Shown here: piece after piece, positions 36,660-47,953 of the stretch
How the letters are laid out: each line of letters begins with the position of its first letter
How positions within the stretch are numbered: the stretch's first letter is position 1
Assembly: GCA_025765615.1 (NCBI GenBank)
Contig: JAIVFJ010000126.1
Coordinates: 124,001-188,000, forward strand
DNA from: Zopfochytrium polystomum
Lineage: Eukaryota; Chytridiomycota; Chytridiomycetes; Chytridiales; Chytridiaceae
Length of the DNA: 64,000 nucleotides
Reading direction: 5' to 3'
The notes under the pieces: generated by a model
Told to the model about the DNA's origin: nothing
The model's database searches: none
What the model saw: the letters and a program-made list of their open reading frames with translations, nothing else
Made by a program: the position numbers and the translations under genes

Positions 36660-38085
36660 CTACCAATGTCTCTGTTTTTTTTTTGTTTTTTTTTCTTTGT
36701 TAAGAGAAATAAGAGTGATATCAATTGCAAAGGGGCTGTCACAAAAGAATGAATAAGGATATTGGTCAAGTTGAGGCGGCGGTCCTGGGTTTTGAGGCAG
36801 TTTTGGGACGGGCTTTGGAGCGAGTTTTGGGGCAGGTTTTGTGGCAGTTCTGTTGGGGGGAGTAGAAGAGGAAATGGAGGCGTTGGCCAGGGCAAGAGCG
36901 GCGTGAGTTGAGCGTGTGGTGACAGCTGATCGAGCTGGGACAGCTGTAGAAGAAGTTTCAGCGGAGGAACAGTTGTCAAGGTCTTCGTCAATTGGGTCAT
37001 TGTATTGCAACCATTCTTCAATCGTCTGGAGGCGGGAGCTGAGGAGCTGGGTGGTTGTGTCCACTGCAGTGAGGCGGCTGCCCAATTGCGCAGTGAGTGG
37101 CTCCAGTGTGGTGACTTGCTGATTTAGTTTGTGGATGGTACCAGCATGGTTTATTAGTGAAGTGTCCACATTGGGTGCAGCAGCTGCAAGTCTCTGAATG
37201 TTGATGCTGCAGGAATTGGCTCAGTTGGGTAAGCTGAGTGGTGAGTTTTTGGATATCAGTGCGTACTGAGGTCTAATGCTCTTTCAGCTCTGTGCGCAAG
37301 GAGGTCTGTTGTGCATTGAGCTGTTGCTGGATTTTTTCAAGGACCTTCAAAATTGACTGCAGCTCTGGAGGAGGGACAGAAGGGGAGGCAGGCGGGACAG
37401 GTGGGGGAGTTGTGGTGTCAGGAGGGGCCTGAGCTGCCTGGCTGTTGTCTAATAAATCTGCTGAAGTGGCTTGGTTCAGGAGGGAGCCAGAGGGGCAGCC
37501 AGTTTTGCAAGATTGGGAGGTATGGTTGGAGTTTCCACAACGGTGACAGCAGGGGAATGGAGTGATCTTCCTTTTGGAGTGGGTGAAATGGGAGGGCACA
37601 GCTGTTGAAGATGACAGATTGGTTAGTTTTTTGCAACATCAATGCATGGGTTGTAAAAAATGGGCAGATGACGAAAGGCCAGCGGTGCCCTTTGCTGAGT
37701 TAAAGAAGCCTGGAATGCCACCTGACATGCATCCAAACTCATATTGGATGGGCTCAAGGTCGTAGATACTTGTAGAGTGACGAATGTTATAAAGGACAGC
37801 TGTGTGTTGCTTTTCATCACTGATTCGCTGCTGATTTTCTGCAGAAGGTTCCAGTGGTCGAATTGTGACGCCAGCACCCATAATTGTGATGAACTGAGGG
37901 GGATTGCGAGGAGGGCCGTCTAAAAGAACTGTGGCAGATGCGGAGGTGGAAAGCTGGTGGTGTGCAAAATGAATAGCCATTATGGAGCCACAGGAAAATA
38001 AACCAGAGGTCATTGCATGACGCAGGGAGTCCTTCAGTTCATTAAGTTTTTCCAGTAGTTCAAGGAGCCAAGTGTTGGAGGACAA
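36660..38085 (-). mobile_element. LINE-type ORF1 remnant with CCHC knuckle
   Basis: Minus-strand frames upstream of ORF2 contain CHRCGNSNHTSQSC (near 37,540), a Cys-x2-Cys-x4-His-x4-Cys zinc knuckle. A proline-rich linker and leucine/glutamine-rich coiled-coil-like stretches follow. An N-terminal segment of about 148 codons lies at 38085-37639. A knuckle and coiled coil ahead of an endonuclease/reverse transcriptase ORF is the usual layout of LINE ORF1. Frames are shifted at least twice. Confidence 0.6.
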
Positions 38086-38344
38086 GTTGGTTGGCAGGTT
38101 CGTTGGTGAATTCTGTGGCAGTTGCTGGTAGTTGACAGGTGTAAGAAAATTTAATGTGTGGGGAAGTGGTCTGAAGACAGGCAGCCTGCTGCAACAAATG
38201 GTCCAAAACGACTATGAGCAGAGTCGTGTGCAACGTCTGTGCGCAGTTTGCTCTGCAGTTTGCGCACAAACCCATGAAGTCAGTTCTGGCTATGACCTTG
38301 GATGAACAGTTGCTGAAGTCGCTCAATCTCGCACACTTAAGAAT

Positions 38345-38808
38345 TCAGGTCTTGGTAACGCAAGGGGCTTTGAGTGTCTGTGTGTAGCTGCAGCCCTGAT
38401 CATCTGTTTTCAAATCATCAATCGAGCTGGATGTCGGGCATTGTTGAATGTTCAGCAAATGGCAGCCAGTCTCGAGGTGAATGTTGTGGCAGATCTCAAA
38501 CAAGTGCAAGGTCTCTGGGAGCCTGATCAACAAGGCTGACTGAGTTGTTTCGTTCTCCTTGATGAAGGTGGCATGCATCTTCAGCACGGCATTCATGAAC
38601 TCTTGAAGTCATGATGAGATGCTGAATCCAGTACTTGACAGTTGCTTTGACCGCCACAATTGGTCCAGCATTAGCTTGCTCAGCAGCAGTTGGTACATTG
38701 AGATAGTTTGGTGAGAGTACTTTGCTGGCCTTTGGCTCTGGTGTGCTGTGCCAACCATTTCGACAGTGCAGCCAGAAACGCCATCTGTCCCAGTGATCCT
38801 TGGGAAAC
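38345..38808 (-). pseudogene. Unrecognised ORF fragment cut by an LTR
   Basis: The minus strand is open from the LTR edge at 38808 downward (QFPKDHWDRWRFWLHCRN, then KVLSPNYLNVPTAAEQANAG) and continues after a frame change as FIKENETTQSALLIRLPETL. The composition is protein-like but I do not recognise a family. It has no start or end of its own and abuts an LTR, so it is probably part of another transposable element. Confidence 0.35.
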
Positions 38809-39217
38809 TGTAAACAGTCTACTCTGAGTGAGTGAGTGGAAGGAGTGAATGAAGTGGAGATGTGTGTTTGTGGGTGGTCCTTCTCCCCAACTTTGAGAGA
38901 AAGAGAAAAACTTTACAAATTATTGATACATAATGATGCTATGCACGCTGTAACAGTTGCTACGCAAGCGTGACCAGCACAGGGTAAAAACCTCTCCGAT
39001 ATTATCATCTTGGGCAGAGGAGGAGGAAACCTGTTAACACCGGGTTTCCGTTCCACTTAATACTCAGAGTATTTGTCAACAGTGTAAGCCAGTGCCCAGG
39101 TCTGTGTAGGTGGTGGCTTGCTCTCCCCATGGCATTGTGAGAACGATAACTGACAGGTACAATAGGTTCAGGTCCGTCTTGTGCCTCTTGCTGCTAACCA
39201 GTCAGTTCCGTCTAACA
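38809..39217 (-). mobile_element. LTR family B, second copy (409 bp)
   Basis: The copy is highly similar over its whole length to 31462-31873, in the same orientation and with the same TG...CA ends. The flanking 5-mers (GAAAC and CAGTG) do not match each other, nor do they pair with the flanks of the other copy. It may be a solo LTR or a rearranged end. On its right side a Ty3/gypsy gag fragment begins at once. Confidence 0.75.
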
Positions 39218-39940
39218 CAGTGATGCAGCTCTGATGGAGCTGTACCATGATGGACTCCATCAGTCTATCCAAGACATGCTTTCCCAGTCTCTGCACATCC
39301 CTGAGACCTTGGAAGAGTACATTCTCCTTGCCATCAAGATTGAGAACAGACTCTACTCCAAGAGGCTGAAGCAAAGACAAGCAAGAACTACATCAAGACC
39401 TACCCCAGTCCCTCAAGCCCTCACAGTTCCTGACCCATGCAAGTGGATGCAGTTGAGACACTTCCTAAGGGTCCACCGAGCCAAGAGCAGAAGACAAGGA
39501 GGGTCCAGCAGAGACTGTATTTCCACTGTGGCTCCAAGGGACATGCTGTTAAGGACTGCTGAAGGAAGTCATCACCCAAACTCCCAGGTCCAGCCTCACT
39601 GAGGGGGAATCCCCTGGAGACTCCTCCAAGCTGCCCCTGTTTCATCACCACAACCCCTCCCAATTGCCATCAGCCCTTGGTCATCAATATCCATGGACTT
39701 CATTGTGAAACTGCCCCCATCCCATGGATTTGACTCTATCCTTGTTATCATCTGCAGAAGGACAAAGTTGGCCCATTTCATTCCCTGCACTGAGACTATA
39801 GATGCACAAGGAATAGCAGACCTGTTTTTGCAGCACATATTCAGGCTCCATGGACTTCCACATCCCTGAGACCTTGGAAGAGTACATTTCCTTGCCATCA
39901 AGATTGACAACAGACTCTACTCCAAGAAAGAAAAAAAAAA
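39218..39940 (+). mobile_element. Ty3/gypsy gag-integrase remnant
   Basis: The plus strand encodes a gag piece ([20 protein letters not shown]) followed by a decayed zinc knuckle (YFHCGSKGHAVKDC, first Cys replaced by Tyr). The sequence then jumps to an integrase-core piece ([42 protein letters not shown]). Protease and reverse transcriptase are deleted. The gag segment around HIPETLEEY is repeated at 39,860-39,925, so the remnant is also internally rearranged. Confidence 0.75.
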
Positions 39941-40179
39941 ACACAACACAAAGCCCCTTTTCAATGAATCAATTCTAAACGCCGCTTGGTGCTTGTTGAA
40001 GGAGTTCGTGTTGATGAAAGGTTTTAGGTTTTGTAGCAACTTTGAAGGTGGTCACCTGTGCCAGTTTTTTCGCTTGGTGGCATCAACCTTTGAAGGGTTT
40101 AAAATACACCAAATGGGAATGAATGACTTGAAGAGAAAGAGCTTTTTGTTGGCCGTCCAGTTGGCCAGCTTCAATATCC

Positions 40180-40539
40180 ATTAACGATCCTATTGAAGCA
40201 CCTGCGGAGAGAGAGATTTTTGAAACAGCTCCAACTAAAATTTCCTATGATAGACCACAAAAGATTGAATGCACAGCTTTTGGGAAGCGGATCCACCGTC
40301 AGTGGGGGGTTTCACGTACGAGGTCAGTCAGAATTTTGATTGAAGGTGTAGCTGGGAGGATTGCATCTGTAATTGAAAGCAAGTGGGGAGGGACGCACTA
40401 CATGAATAAGATAGCGACCAGTTTAGTCTTCTGCTATGAGGCAACCTTCCTTTTTTTTCGAAGCTCCGCTGCTCTTATTTTAGCATCTGTGATAGCTGGA
40501 GGCGGCGCAAACTTTCAAAGCATTGACCCAATATTGTGA
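40180..40539 (+). pseudogene. Unrecognised ORF remnant at the end of the repeat island
   Basis: An open plus-strand frame of about 117 codons ends at 40539 and reads, in part, EIFETAPTKISYDRPQKIEC, then FGKRIHRQWGVSRTRSVRIL, then ESKWGGTHYMNKIA. It looks more like real protein than repeat translation, but it has no clear start and I do not recognise it. The lower GC of the segment is like that of the transposon island. It could be a captured or decayed foreign ORF. Confidence 0.3.
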
Positions 40540-40715
40540 GCCACTGTGCGTGACTGTTCTGCACGTGAACATGCACTTGTTTAACCTACAAAAACAATAG
40601 GGAGATACATGCAAACCCGACAGGGGCCGGATTGGACCTTGGCCACCCCCAACCACACACACTTAGTAACGAAAGGTAACCGTACAGAAAGAAAAGAAAA
40701 AAAACTACACAAACG

Positions 40716-42322
40716 TCACAGCGGGCGCGTCGCCGCCGCCGCCGCCCTTGGCACGAGCCACACCGCCGCCGCACCGCGAGGCACCGCAACAACCACGCCG
40801 CTGGCATCCACAGACCGACGCAGCCGCTGCTGCTGCTGCGGCCGCCTTGGGTCAGCGGACGGTTTTGCCGCCGCCGCCGCCACCAGGTCGAACCGCCGCA
40901 CCAGCGCCGCTGCCGCCGCTTTGACCGCCGCCACCTCCTGCGCGCCCCACCCGACCGGCAAAACCCGTCTCCGCAAACGCCGCCGATCCCGCCGACGCCG
41001 CCGCCGTTCGAGCAGCACCAGCTCGTCCTCCGCGCCTGCCGCCCGCGCCTCGCGCACAAGAAACCGCCGGTGGTCAAACTTTTGCGGTTCCGGGAACGCG
41101 GCGCGGTCGTAGTGGTCGATGCACGGCAGGAGGAGGCACCGCGCACCCTTTGCGATGCGCGTCACGCCACCGCCGCCGCCGCCGCCGCTAGCGTCCCGAA
41201 GCTCCACGTCGTGCGGCGCTACCACAGGCACCATTGCGATGGGCGGCTCGATCCGCAGCGACTGCACCGTGCGGTTTTCATGTGTGCGTATGTGCACGTG
41301 TATGTGTTTGCATGAGCCAACTCGGAAAAAAAGAGGGGAAAAAAAAACTCTCACCTCCCACACAACCGCGTCCAGCACCGGCATCCGCTTCAAGTGCTCC
41401 GACGCAAACGCCGTCTCGCCATCATCGCCGCCGCCGGCCGCGCCATCGACCTCGTCGCGAAGCAGCGCAGCAACGTCGGGCAGTCGCGCGAGGTGGAACG
41501 CGAGGAACGCCAGCGCGCTCGCAACGGCGTCCGCGTGGCCGTCGATGCCGACTGTGCGCGCCCCGCCGGCCGCGTCCAGCACGACTCGCATCACCGATGC
41601 CGCCACCGGCGGGTCGCCGTCGCCCGTTTCACCGACGCCAAAGCCGGCCGCAATAGCACGCTCGGTCCTCCGCGCCACCGCGTGGACATCCGCACCGCCG
41701 CGGCACGCCGCCGCCACCGCGTCGACCGCGTCGCGCGCAACGGCGTCAAAGAGCGCCCAGTCGCCGCGCACCAAATCATCTGCCGCGTCAGCGCGCCTCA
41801 GCGCCGCATCGACGGCCCTCGCCGCCGCCGCCGCCTGCGTGTTGTCGTCGTCGTCGTCGTCGTTCTCGTAGTTGTCGTCACCGTCACCGACATGCACATC
41901 ACTCTCGCCCTCGACGAGTGCGCCCGACACCAGCAGCCGCAGCAGAGGCGCGGGTGCGCCGCGCACCAGAACGAGCGGGGTCCCGGCCACGTCGAGCTCG
42001 AGGGCGGGGCAGCCTGGGTCCTGTGCGCGGGCAAACAGCGCGAAGCAGGCGTCGATGGGTCCACCCTCTCTGCCGTCTGCGGATCGGGCCAGCCGCTGCA
42101 GGGAAAAGAGGTGGCCGAGGACGGGAAGCCACCCGTCGGCGAGGGGTGGTGCGTCTAAATTTTTATTTTATTTTTTTTTTTGTGGGGGTGTGTTGTGTGA
42201 GCCTTCAATCTTGAAAGAGACCAAGCACACACACACACACACACGTCGCACGTCCGCGGCCTCGCCGAGGAGCACCAATCCCGGCGAGGGAAGCGAGCGA
42301 GCGAGCGCTCACGAGAGACCAG

Positions 42323-42359
<37 letters not shown>

Positions 42360-42728
42360 GGGAGGGAGAGTGAGTGTGTGTGTGTGTGTGCGTGCTTGTG
42401 TGCGTGTGCGTGTGTGCATGCGTGATGCGTGTACGTGCGAGAGAACACGGGGACGAGAACAAATACAGTATGTCAAAACCCCACCTTTCGGGCGGCCAAA
42501 CCTCTTGCGGACGATGGAGCGCGCCACGACGATCGCCAGCGAGGCAACAGAGATGGTGCCGACGATGGCCAGCACAGCGGCCGACGGCGACGAGCGCAGC
42601 AGGGGCCGCGATCCCACGCCGCCGCCGCCGCCGATGCCCAGAAACCTGCGTGCCGCAGCGGCAGCCGCGGCCGCCAGCGTGCTGCCAGAGATCCACGGCC
42701 CAAGCGTGGACGGCGACGATGATGCCAT
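40716..42728 (-). CDS. Cytochrome P450-like protein lacking a visible heme cysteine
   Basis: Three exons (42728-42485, 42154-41355, 41261-40716) keep phase and give 529 residues, a normal P450 length. The N-terminus has one membrane helix (AAVLAIVGTISVASLAIVVA) and then a proline-rich hinge (DAPPLADGWLPVLGHLF), the ER anchor layout of microsomal P450s. An I-helix-like GIDGHADAVASAL is present, but the usual threonine is Ala. The ExxR motif is Glu348-Ser-Leu-Arg351, formed exactly at the second splice junction. A PERF-like FPEPQKFDHRRF spans 404-415. The heme loop should follow, but the frame there gives an arginine run (about 434-447) and LPVGWGAQEV with no Cys after residue 395. Frameshift, sequence error or pseudogene are all possible. 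Confidence 0.72.
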
Positions 42729-43120
42729 GCTGCTGCTGCTAGTGGGCTGCAAGTGGCTGCTGCTGCTGCTGCTGAGCGAACGATATCGATTCGATCGATC
42801 GATCCCGTCGTCGTTGTCGTCGTCGTCGTCGTGGACGCAAGCCTGATGCCAGCCAACGATGCGTGAGTGAGTGAGCCGACTTTTTTTTTTTTTTTTTTTT
42901 GTTTTGTTCTTGTTTGCAGAACGACCACACCGCCCACCATCGCGCGTTATCGTCGTCGTCGTCGTCGTCGTCGTTGCCAAGCCGTTGTTGGTACACTAAA
43001 AAATATTGCAGTTTATTTATATCCCCCCCCCAGAAAACTCTCCACCAGCCCCCACTCCGCACAAGCCCAAACAACCCCCCAAAAAAAGAAACAAAAATGC
43101 GCAAAAACACAGGACCAGGA
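42729..43120. other. Gap between J-domain gene 3' end and P450 start
   Basis: This 392-bp gap is the upstream region of the P450 and the downstream region of the J-domain gene, both on the minus strand. It holds a GTC/CGT triplet run near 42,945-42,975 and a T run at 42,880-42,900. No gene is seen. Confidence 0.5.
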
Positions 43121-45286
43121 CTACCAACCCCCCTTGTCCCTCCCAATCAGAGGCCCCGACTCCCCAAAATCTTCCCCCGCTGCGGAAGCCGCAGACGCCG
43201 CCGCCGTCGCCCGCCCCTTGCCCTTCTCCAGGCCCCTCAGCGAAGACGCAGAGAGACCGCCCTCGTTCCCTTCCGGGGACGACGCCGTCGACGCCGTCGG
43301 CGTAGCCGACCGCGCGAGCTCCGCCTTGAGCCCAAGGCGCCCGACGCAGAGTCCGAACGGGAGGCAGACGCCCAGACAGCAAAACACCAACGACGTGAGG
43401 AGAAAAACGGGTATCAAGATGACGCCGGCCGGAGGCGTCCCGGGCGGCGTTGAGACGGCGGCGGCGCCGGTGGCGGTGTCGGTGGCGGTTGCTGTCGGCA
43501 CGGGAGCCGCTTCCAGAGGCAGCGACGATTCGCGGCTGAGTCGAGTTACGAGCAGGCCTAACGACGTCGCCACGAGCGTGAAGCAAACGGCAACGAGGAC
43601 AAGGTTCGCTATCGCAACGGCTCGAGCATCCGACGCGTATGCAGAGTTCGACTGTGATGGTGGGGCCAAGGCCGTTGTGGACATGTTCCACCAACTCAGC
43701 GCCAGCGCGATAAAGACTGTGACCCCAAGAATGTACGTTGGCACAAAGGCCTCACTGCGTAACAAGAGAAGGGGGGAGGGGAGGTGTAAGTACAGGTCTG
43801 CCGGGGGGACAGTGCGCTGAAAACAAGAAGAAAACAGCACGTACGTCCAAGACATGTAAGTCGGATTTGACAGCTTGAGAACGACCAAGGCCACTTGGGC
43901 CATACGGAATATGATCCCTTGGTACGCACAGAATATCTCCGACATCTTTTCGAACGTTGTGAAAGGACGTGTGACGTAGAGGTAAGAGTCGTCCCCGTCC
44001 ATGCTCTGAGGCGCTTCGGCAACGGCGGCGGCCCACGGTACGACCTTTCCAGACTCGAATGAGTCCAGAAGAACGGTTGTAGCGTAGACAACGTGATAGA
44101 CCTCCATTATGAACCACGGCGCAAAGACTGCCGGCCAGGCGTTAATCACTCCGTCGAGCTGAAGAGCGAACAGGACGAAGAGCACGGCTATAAGCACAAC
44201 GTAGAGGATTTTCAGGATGACTATTGCGATTCTTGCAACCACGCTGCTGGCTTTCCTTGGCTCCAATTTCGGATCATCGTCGTCGTCCAGGTCAACCGGA
44301 TCTGAGTTGTCCTTGCCGTACACAGCAGTCCATACTGTGAGGATGAGGAGCACCAATATTGCTCCAAAGGCAGGGAAGAATATCAGGACCCATTTTCCAG
44401 AGATTTTTCCGTCCACTCGGAGCGCAATGAGAATGGGAAAGCAGAAAACGAACACCGAAAATAGAAAGGACAGGATAGCAACACGGTTGACGGCTAGCAT
44501 CACGTCAGGGTCCAAGAACGGAACGGTGCTCATTAGCGCCACACCGCGTTCGCCATAGTTGTCGTACACTAAACGCTTCTTCGGGTTTGCTGAGTTTCAA
44601 ATGGAATTTGGTGGGGATTCGGACAAGTCAGGCGGCATTGCGAGCTTCAAGTCAGGGGAAAGACACACAACAGGACGGCGGCCAACTCACACAAAACTTG
44701 GTAGGCAGTGGCGATGCGTTGGAAACGATCCGCGGCTTTCGGATCCGAGAGGTTTTTGTCCTAGTTGACCGGTTGGGAAGCGATGAGCTAGCTTGAAAGA
44801 AAGGATCTGGTGGGGTGGGACCAAGTGAGCTTACCGGATGCAGTTTGAGAGCTTCACGCCGATATGCCTGTTCAAAGAAAGGGTGGCGATGAGGAGGGGC
44901 GATGCGCTCAGTCGGCCATTACTACGCACCTTCTTGATTGTTTGGGGAGAAGAAGTTCTATCAATGCCGAGAAGAGCATAATAGTCGGACTGGGGGATCG
45001 GTGATTCTGGCGATAGTGGGTCCAGGCTCTCGTCGTTCGCGCTCCTCATTCTTGCATCGCGGTGATCGCTTAGATCGACATCTTCGCCCGACGCTGGATC
45101 CACGCCAGTGAAGGTCTCAAAGCTGTCCCGTTTCTCGCCATCGCCGCGAACAGACGACGGCAGGGTTGAGCTGGACGGCGGGGCGAGGTGAGTTGGGGAG
45201 GCACCGTGAGACACAGAGATTGGAGGAGGGTTTGGCGGCCCATCTCTCGGCCGTGGAGGTTGCGGTTCAGACGGCGACGCTGACAT
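43121..45286 (-). CDS. J-domain (DnaJ/Hsp40) multi-pass membrane protein
   Basis: Five exons (45286-44930, 44867-44835, 44760-44691, 44589-43845, 43754-43121) give 612 residues in phase. After a Ser/Pro-rich N-terminus, a J domain begins at DYYALLGIDRTS and runs AYRREALKLHP|DKN. The catalytic His129-Pro130-Asp131 motif is split: His and Pro end an 11-codon micro-exon and Asp starts the next exon. The domain closes with YQVLSNPKKRLVYDNYG. About seven hydrophobic segments follow; the block around LQLDGVINAWPAVFAPW resembles TMEM185-type membrane proteins. J domains stimulate Hsp70 ATPase, so this protein probably recruits Hsp70 to a membrane, most likely ER or endomembrane. The C-terminal tail is Ala/Ser/Gly-rich. 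Its promoter side faces ARMC9. Confidence 0.82.
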
Positions 45287-46534
45287 TGGAGACAGGATGC
45301 AAGGATGCAGAGGTGATTGGCTTGCTGCAGAGGGATGTAAACGGTTCCTGCACGCTTTCGTCCTCGTGTGTCCAGCAGCGAGGGGTGGATCCAAGCGTTG
45401 CCGCCCTCCTAGCACGAATCCACAACGGCCGGGGGGCGGCGAGAGGCGGAGGAGCTTGGTTCGCCCTGTTGACCGCCGCTACACTGGAGGAGCGGCGGCA
45501 AGGGTAGCAGCAGTTACGCAGAAGCGGGCGCCCAGGTTCGTGTGCGTGAGCTGTTGGAGGAGGAGGAGGAGGAGGGGGATGGGTGATGGTGGGTAGACGG
45601 GATGGGTGGGTGGGTGGTTGTGGTTGTCGAGAGACGCCGAAGGCTCGGTGAGAGACAGTGTCAGTCTCTTGGTCTCGCTAAGTTTCTTTTTTTGTTCTTT
45701 CCGTTTTTTACTTTGTTTTTTTTTTTCGTTTCCCTCAGTCTCCCTGTTTTCACTCCCAGTCTCGCTCTTTTGCGTAGTTTGCCCGCTCGACGGCTCTGTC
45801 TGGCGCGGCCTGGGTTGAAGTTTGAGTGGGAACGAACCACCAACAACAACACAGCAAGGGCAAGCAAGAATCTGTCTCCCTGTCTCTCGCCCGTCCGCAC
45901 GCCGCACTCTGTCTCTCGGGCCGCCCCGCCCTCTCTCCCTCGTGCTGCTGTCTTTTCTCTCCCTTCTTTTTTCCGTCTCTTCTCTGTCGTGTGCCGTCGT
46001 CTGTCCCCAACCCATTCTTCCTCTTTTTTTCTCCACTTTCCTCGCTTTTTTTTTTTTGGGTTTCCTCTTTGTTTCTTCTTCAAGTGTTGTTGTTTGGATG
46101 CTCTTGTCTTCGACAGCGCATTTCCGCCTATCTGTCAGCCGGTCTGTTTCCGCTCCACCCCCCGCCTGCTCTGTCTGTCTCCATCCGTCTTTCTTCCCTT
46201 CTGCCTGCGGCTGTCATGCTGAATGTCTCACACAGACACACCAATACGGTTTTGGGGAGGACGATGCCTGTCTGCCTTTTCCCAACCACCCAACCACCCA
46301 ATCGACGACTTGGCGTTGGCGGCAGGACGGAGACAGCCGTGCGTGGGGGGACGATGGTTGGTTCGTTGAAGACACAGACGCATTCTGGTGTGGTTGTTTG
46401 TCGTTGTTGTTGTTGTTGGTTCAGTCCGTGGGAGGCGGCGGCGTGTGCGCATTAATGGTTTTGTGTCTGTGGCAGGCAGGCCAGGGCCGCCGCTGAAATA
46501 TTGAAGACGACAGAGACAGGATCCACCGGCACAA

Positions 46535-46566
<32 letters not shown>

Positions 46567-46588
46567 TCTCGCCAGAGAACAGAGAGAA

Positions 46589-46629
<41 letters not shown>

Positions 46630-47359
46630 GAGCAGTAGATCTTCGTGCGTGTGAAGACATCCACAGACACAACCACGAGCACCAGACACAAGCGGTGTTT
46701 ACCCCTTCTTCCTTTCGTTCTCCGACTCCCCCACACAAGCACACACACACACCCACACACCCACACACACGCCCATCATCATCAACCCTCCGTTCTTGCC
46801 GCCCGCCACACAAGGAGGGCAAACGCAAACGCTGGAGGTGGTGAACGCAGCAAGGTGGTCGACGGTGGAGGAGGAGGAGGAGGAGGAGAGAGACACACAC
46901 ACACACACATACACACACCCACCTACACCGTCACCCACACACATCCAACAACACCACGCACACACACGTCCCCCGTCGAACTTCTCACCCTAGATATTGT
47001 GGACAGACAGACACACACATCCACACAAATCCTTGGGCCAAAGCGTCTTTTGCCGTTTTCGCATTCCTTCCCACAGTGCTCTCGAAGAACTTCTTCGCTT
47101 CCCTTGCTGCCTCCTTTGTGCCAGGGTTAGGGAGCATGGGCGGCGCGCAGCGAGGGTTGGGCGGGCATGTTGTGGTGGTGCGGTGGTGTGTGTGTGTGTG
47201 TGGTTTGTGTGTCTGTATGGGCAACCGATCGATCTGAACCCACCGACCAGTGTGAACCAATACTCTGGCCGAGATGCAGCCTGACAAGGACGGAAGCTGA
47301 GGCCGGACTTTGAAGCTTCAGACAATTTTTTGAAAACAAAAAAACACTGTGAGAAACAC

Positions 47360-47392
<33 letters not shown>

Positions 47393-47401
47393 ACCAACAA
47401 G
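45287..47401. other. Divergent intergenic region, dense microsatellites
   Basis: This gap lies between the starts of the J-domain gene (-) and ARMC9 (+) and must hold both promoters. It contains T- and C-rich tracts (45,680-46,080), CA repeats (46,540-46,565 and around 46,740-46,960), a (CAGA)n array (46,596-46,627), a GT repeat near 47,190 and a run of 30 A at 47,361-47,390, just before the ARMC9 start. Open frames here only translate repeats. No gene is supported. Confidence 0.6.
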
Positions 47402-47913
47402 ATGGCCGCAACTGCGCCGTTTCTGCTCGACGGCAAAACAGAAAAGGACGCAAACACCCTCGTCTACGAGGCACGCCCCACTCCTGACCCGCTCTTTCCT
47501 TCTTCCCCCCCCCCCTCCCCGCTCTCGCCGTCATCCTTGAACGCCGATCGGACCCATACGGCGAAGAACTAACCGCCCTTTCCCCTCTGCTTCTTTCCTG
47601 AAATCTGCTCGCGGCGGCTACGGCGCGCCCCTCCCCCTTTCGGTTCCACCAACCACCAGTACCTGACGTACGGAGACTACAAGGCCACATCCGAGGCATT
47701 CAGGTGTGAATGCCAGCAAAGGGGCCGGTGGCCGTATTCTTCGACGGCTCTGTCGCAAGAAGCCGGGAAGGTGTTGACCGCGAAGCAGGAGGAGCTAAAG
47801 GTATGCTTTTTTTCATTGCCACAACCTTTTTTTTTTTTTTTTTTTGAAAGCGTTGTGAAGGCGCAGATCTTATTTGTTCGACAAACAAACGAAATTCACT
47901 CCTACCTGCTCAC

Positions 47914-47953
<40 letters not shown>

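Noticed and set aside
31462..39217. One complete 7.8-kb element bounded by the two family B LTRs
   Set aside because: The outer flanks do not share a target-site duplication, no primer-binding site follows the right LTR, and LINE and gypsy pieces lie between or beside them. Nested debris explains the region better.
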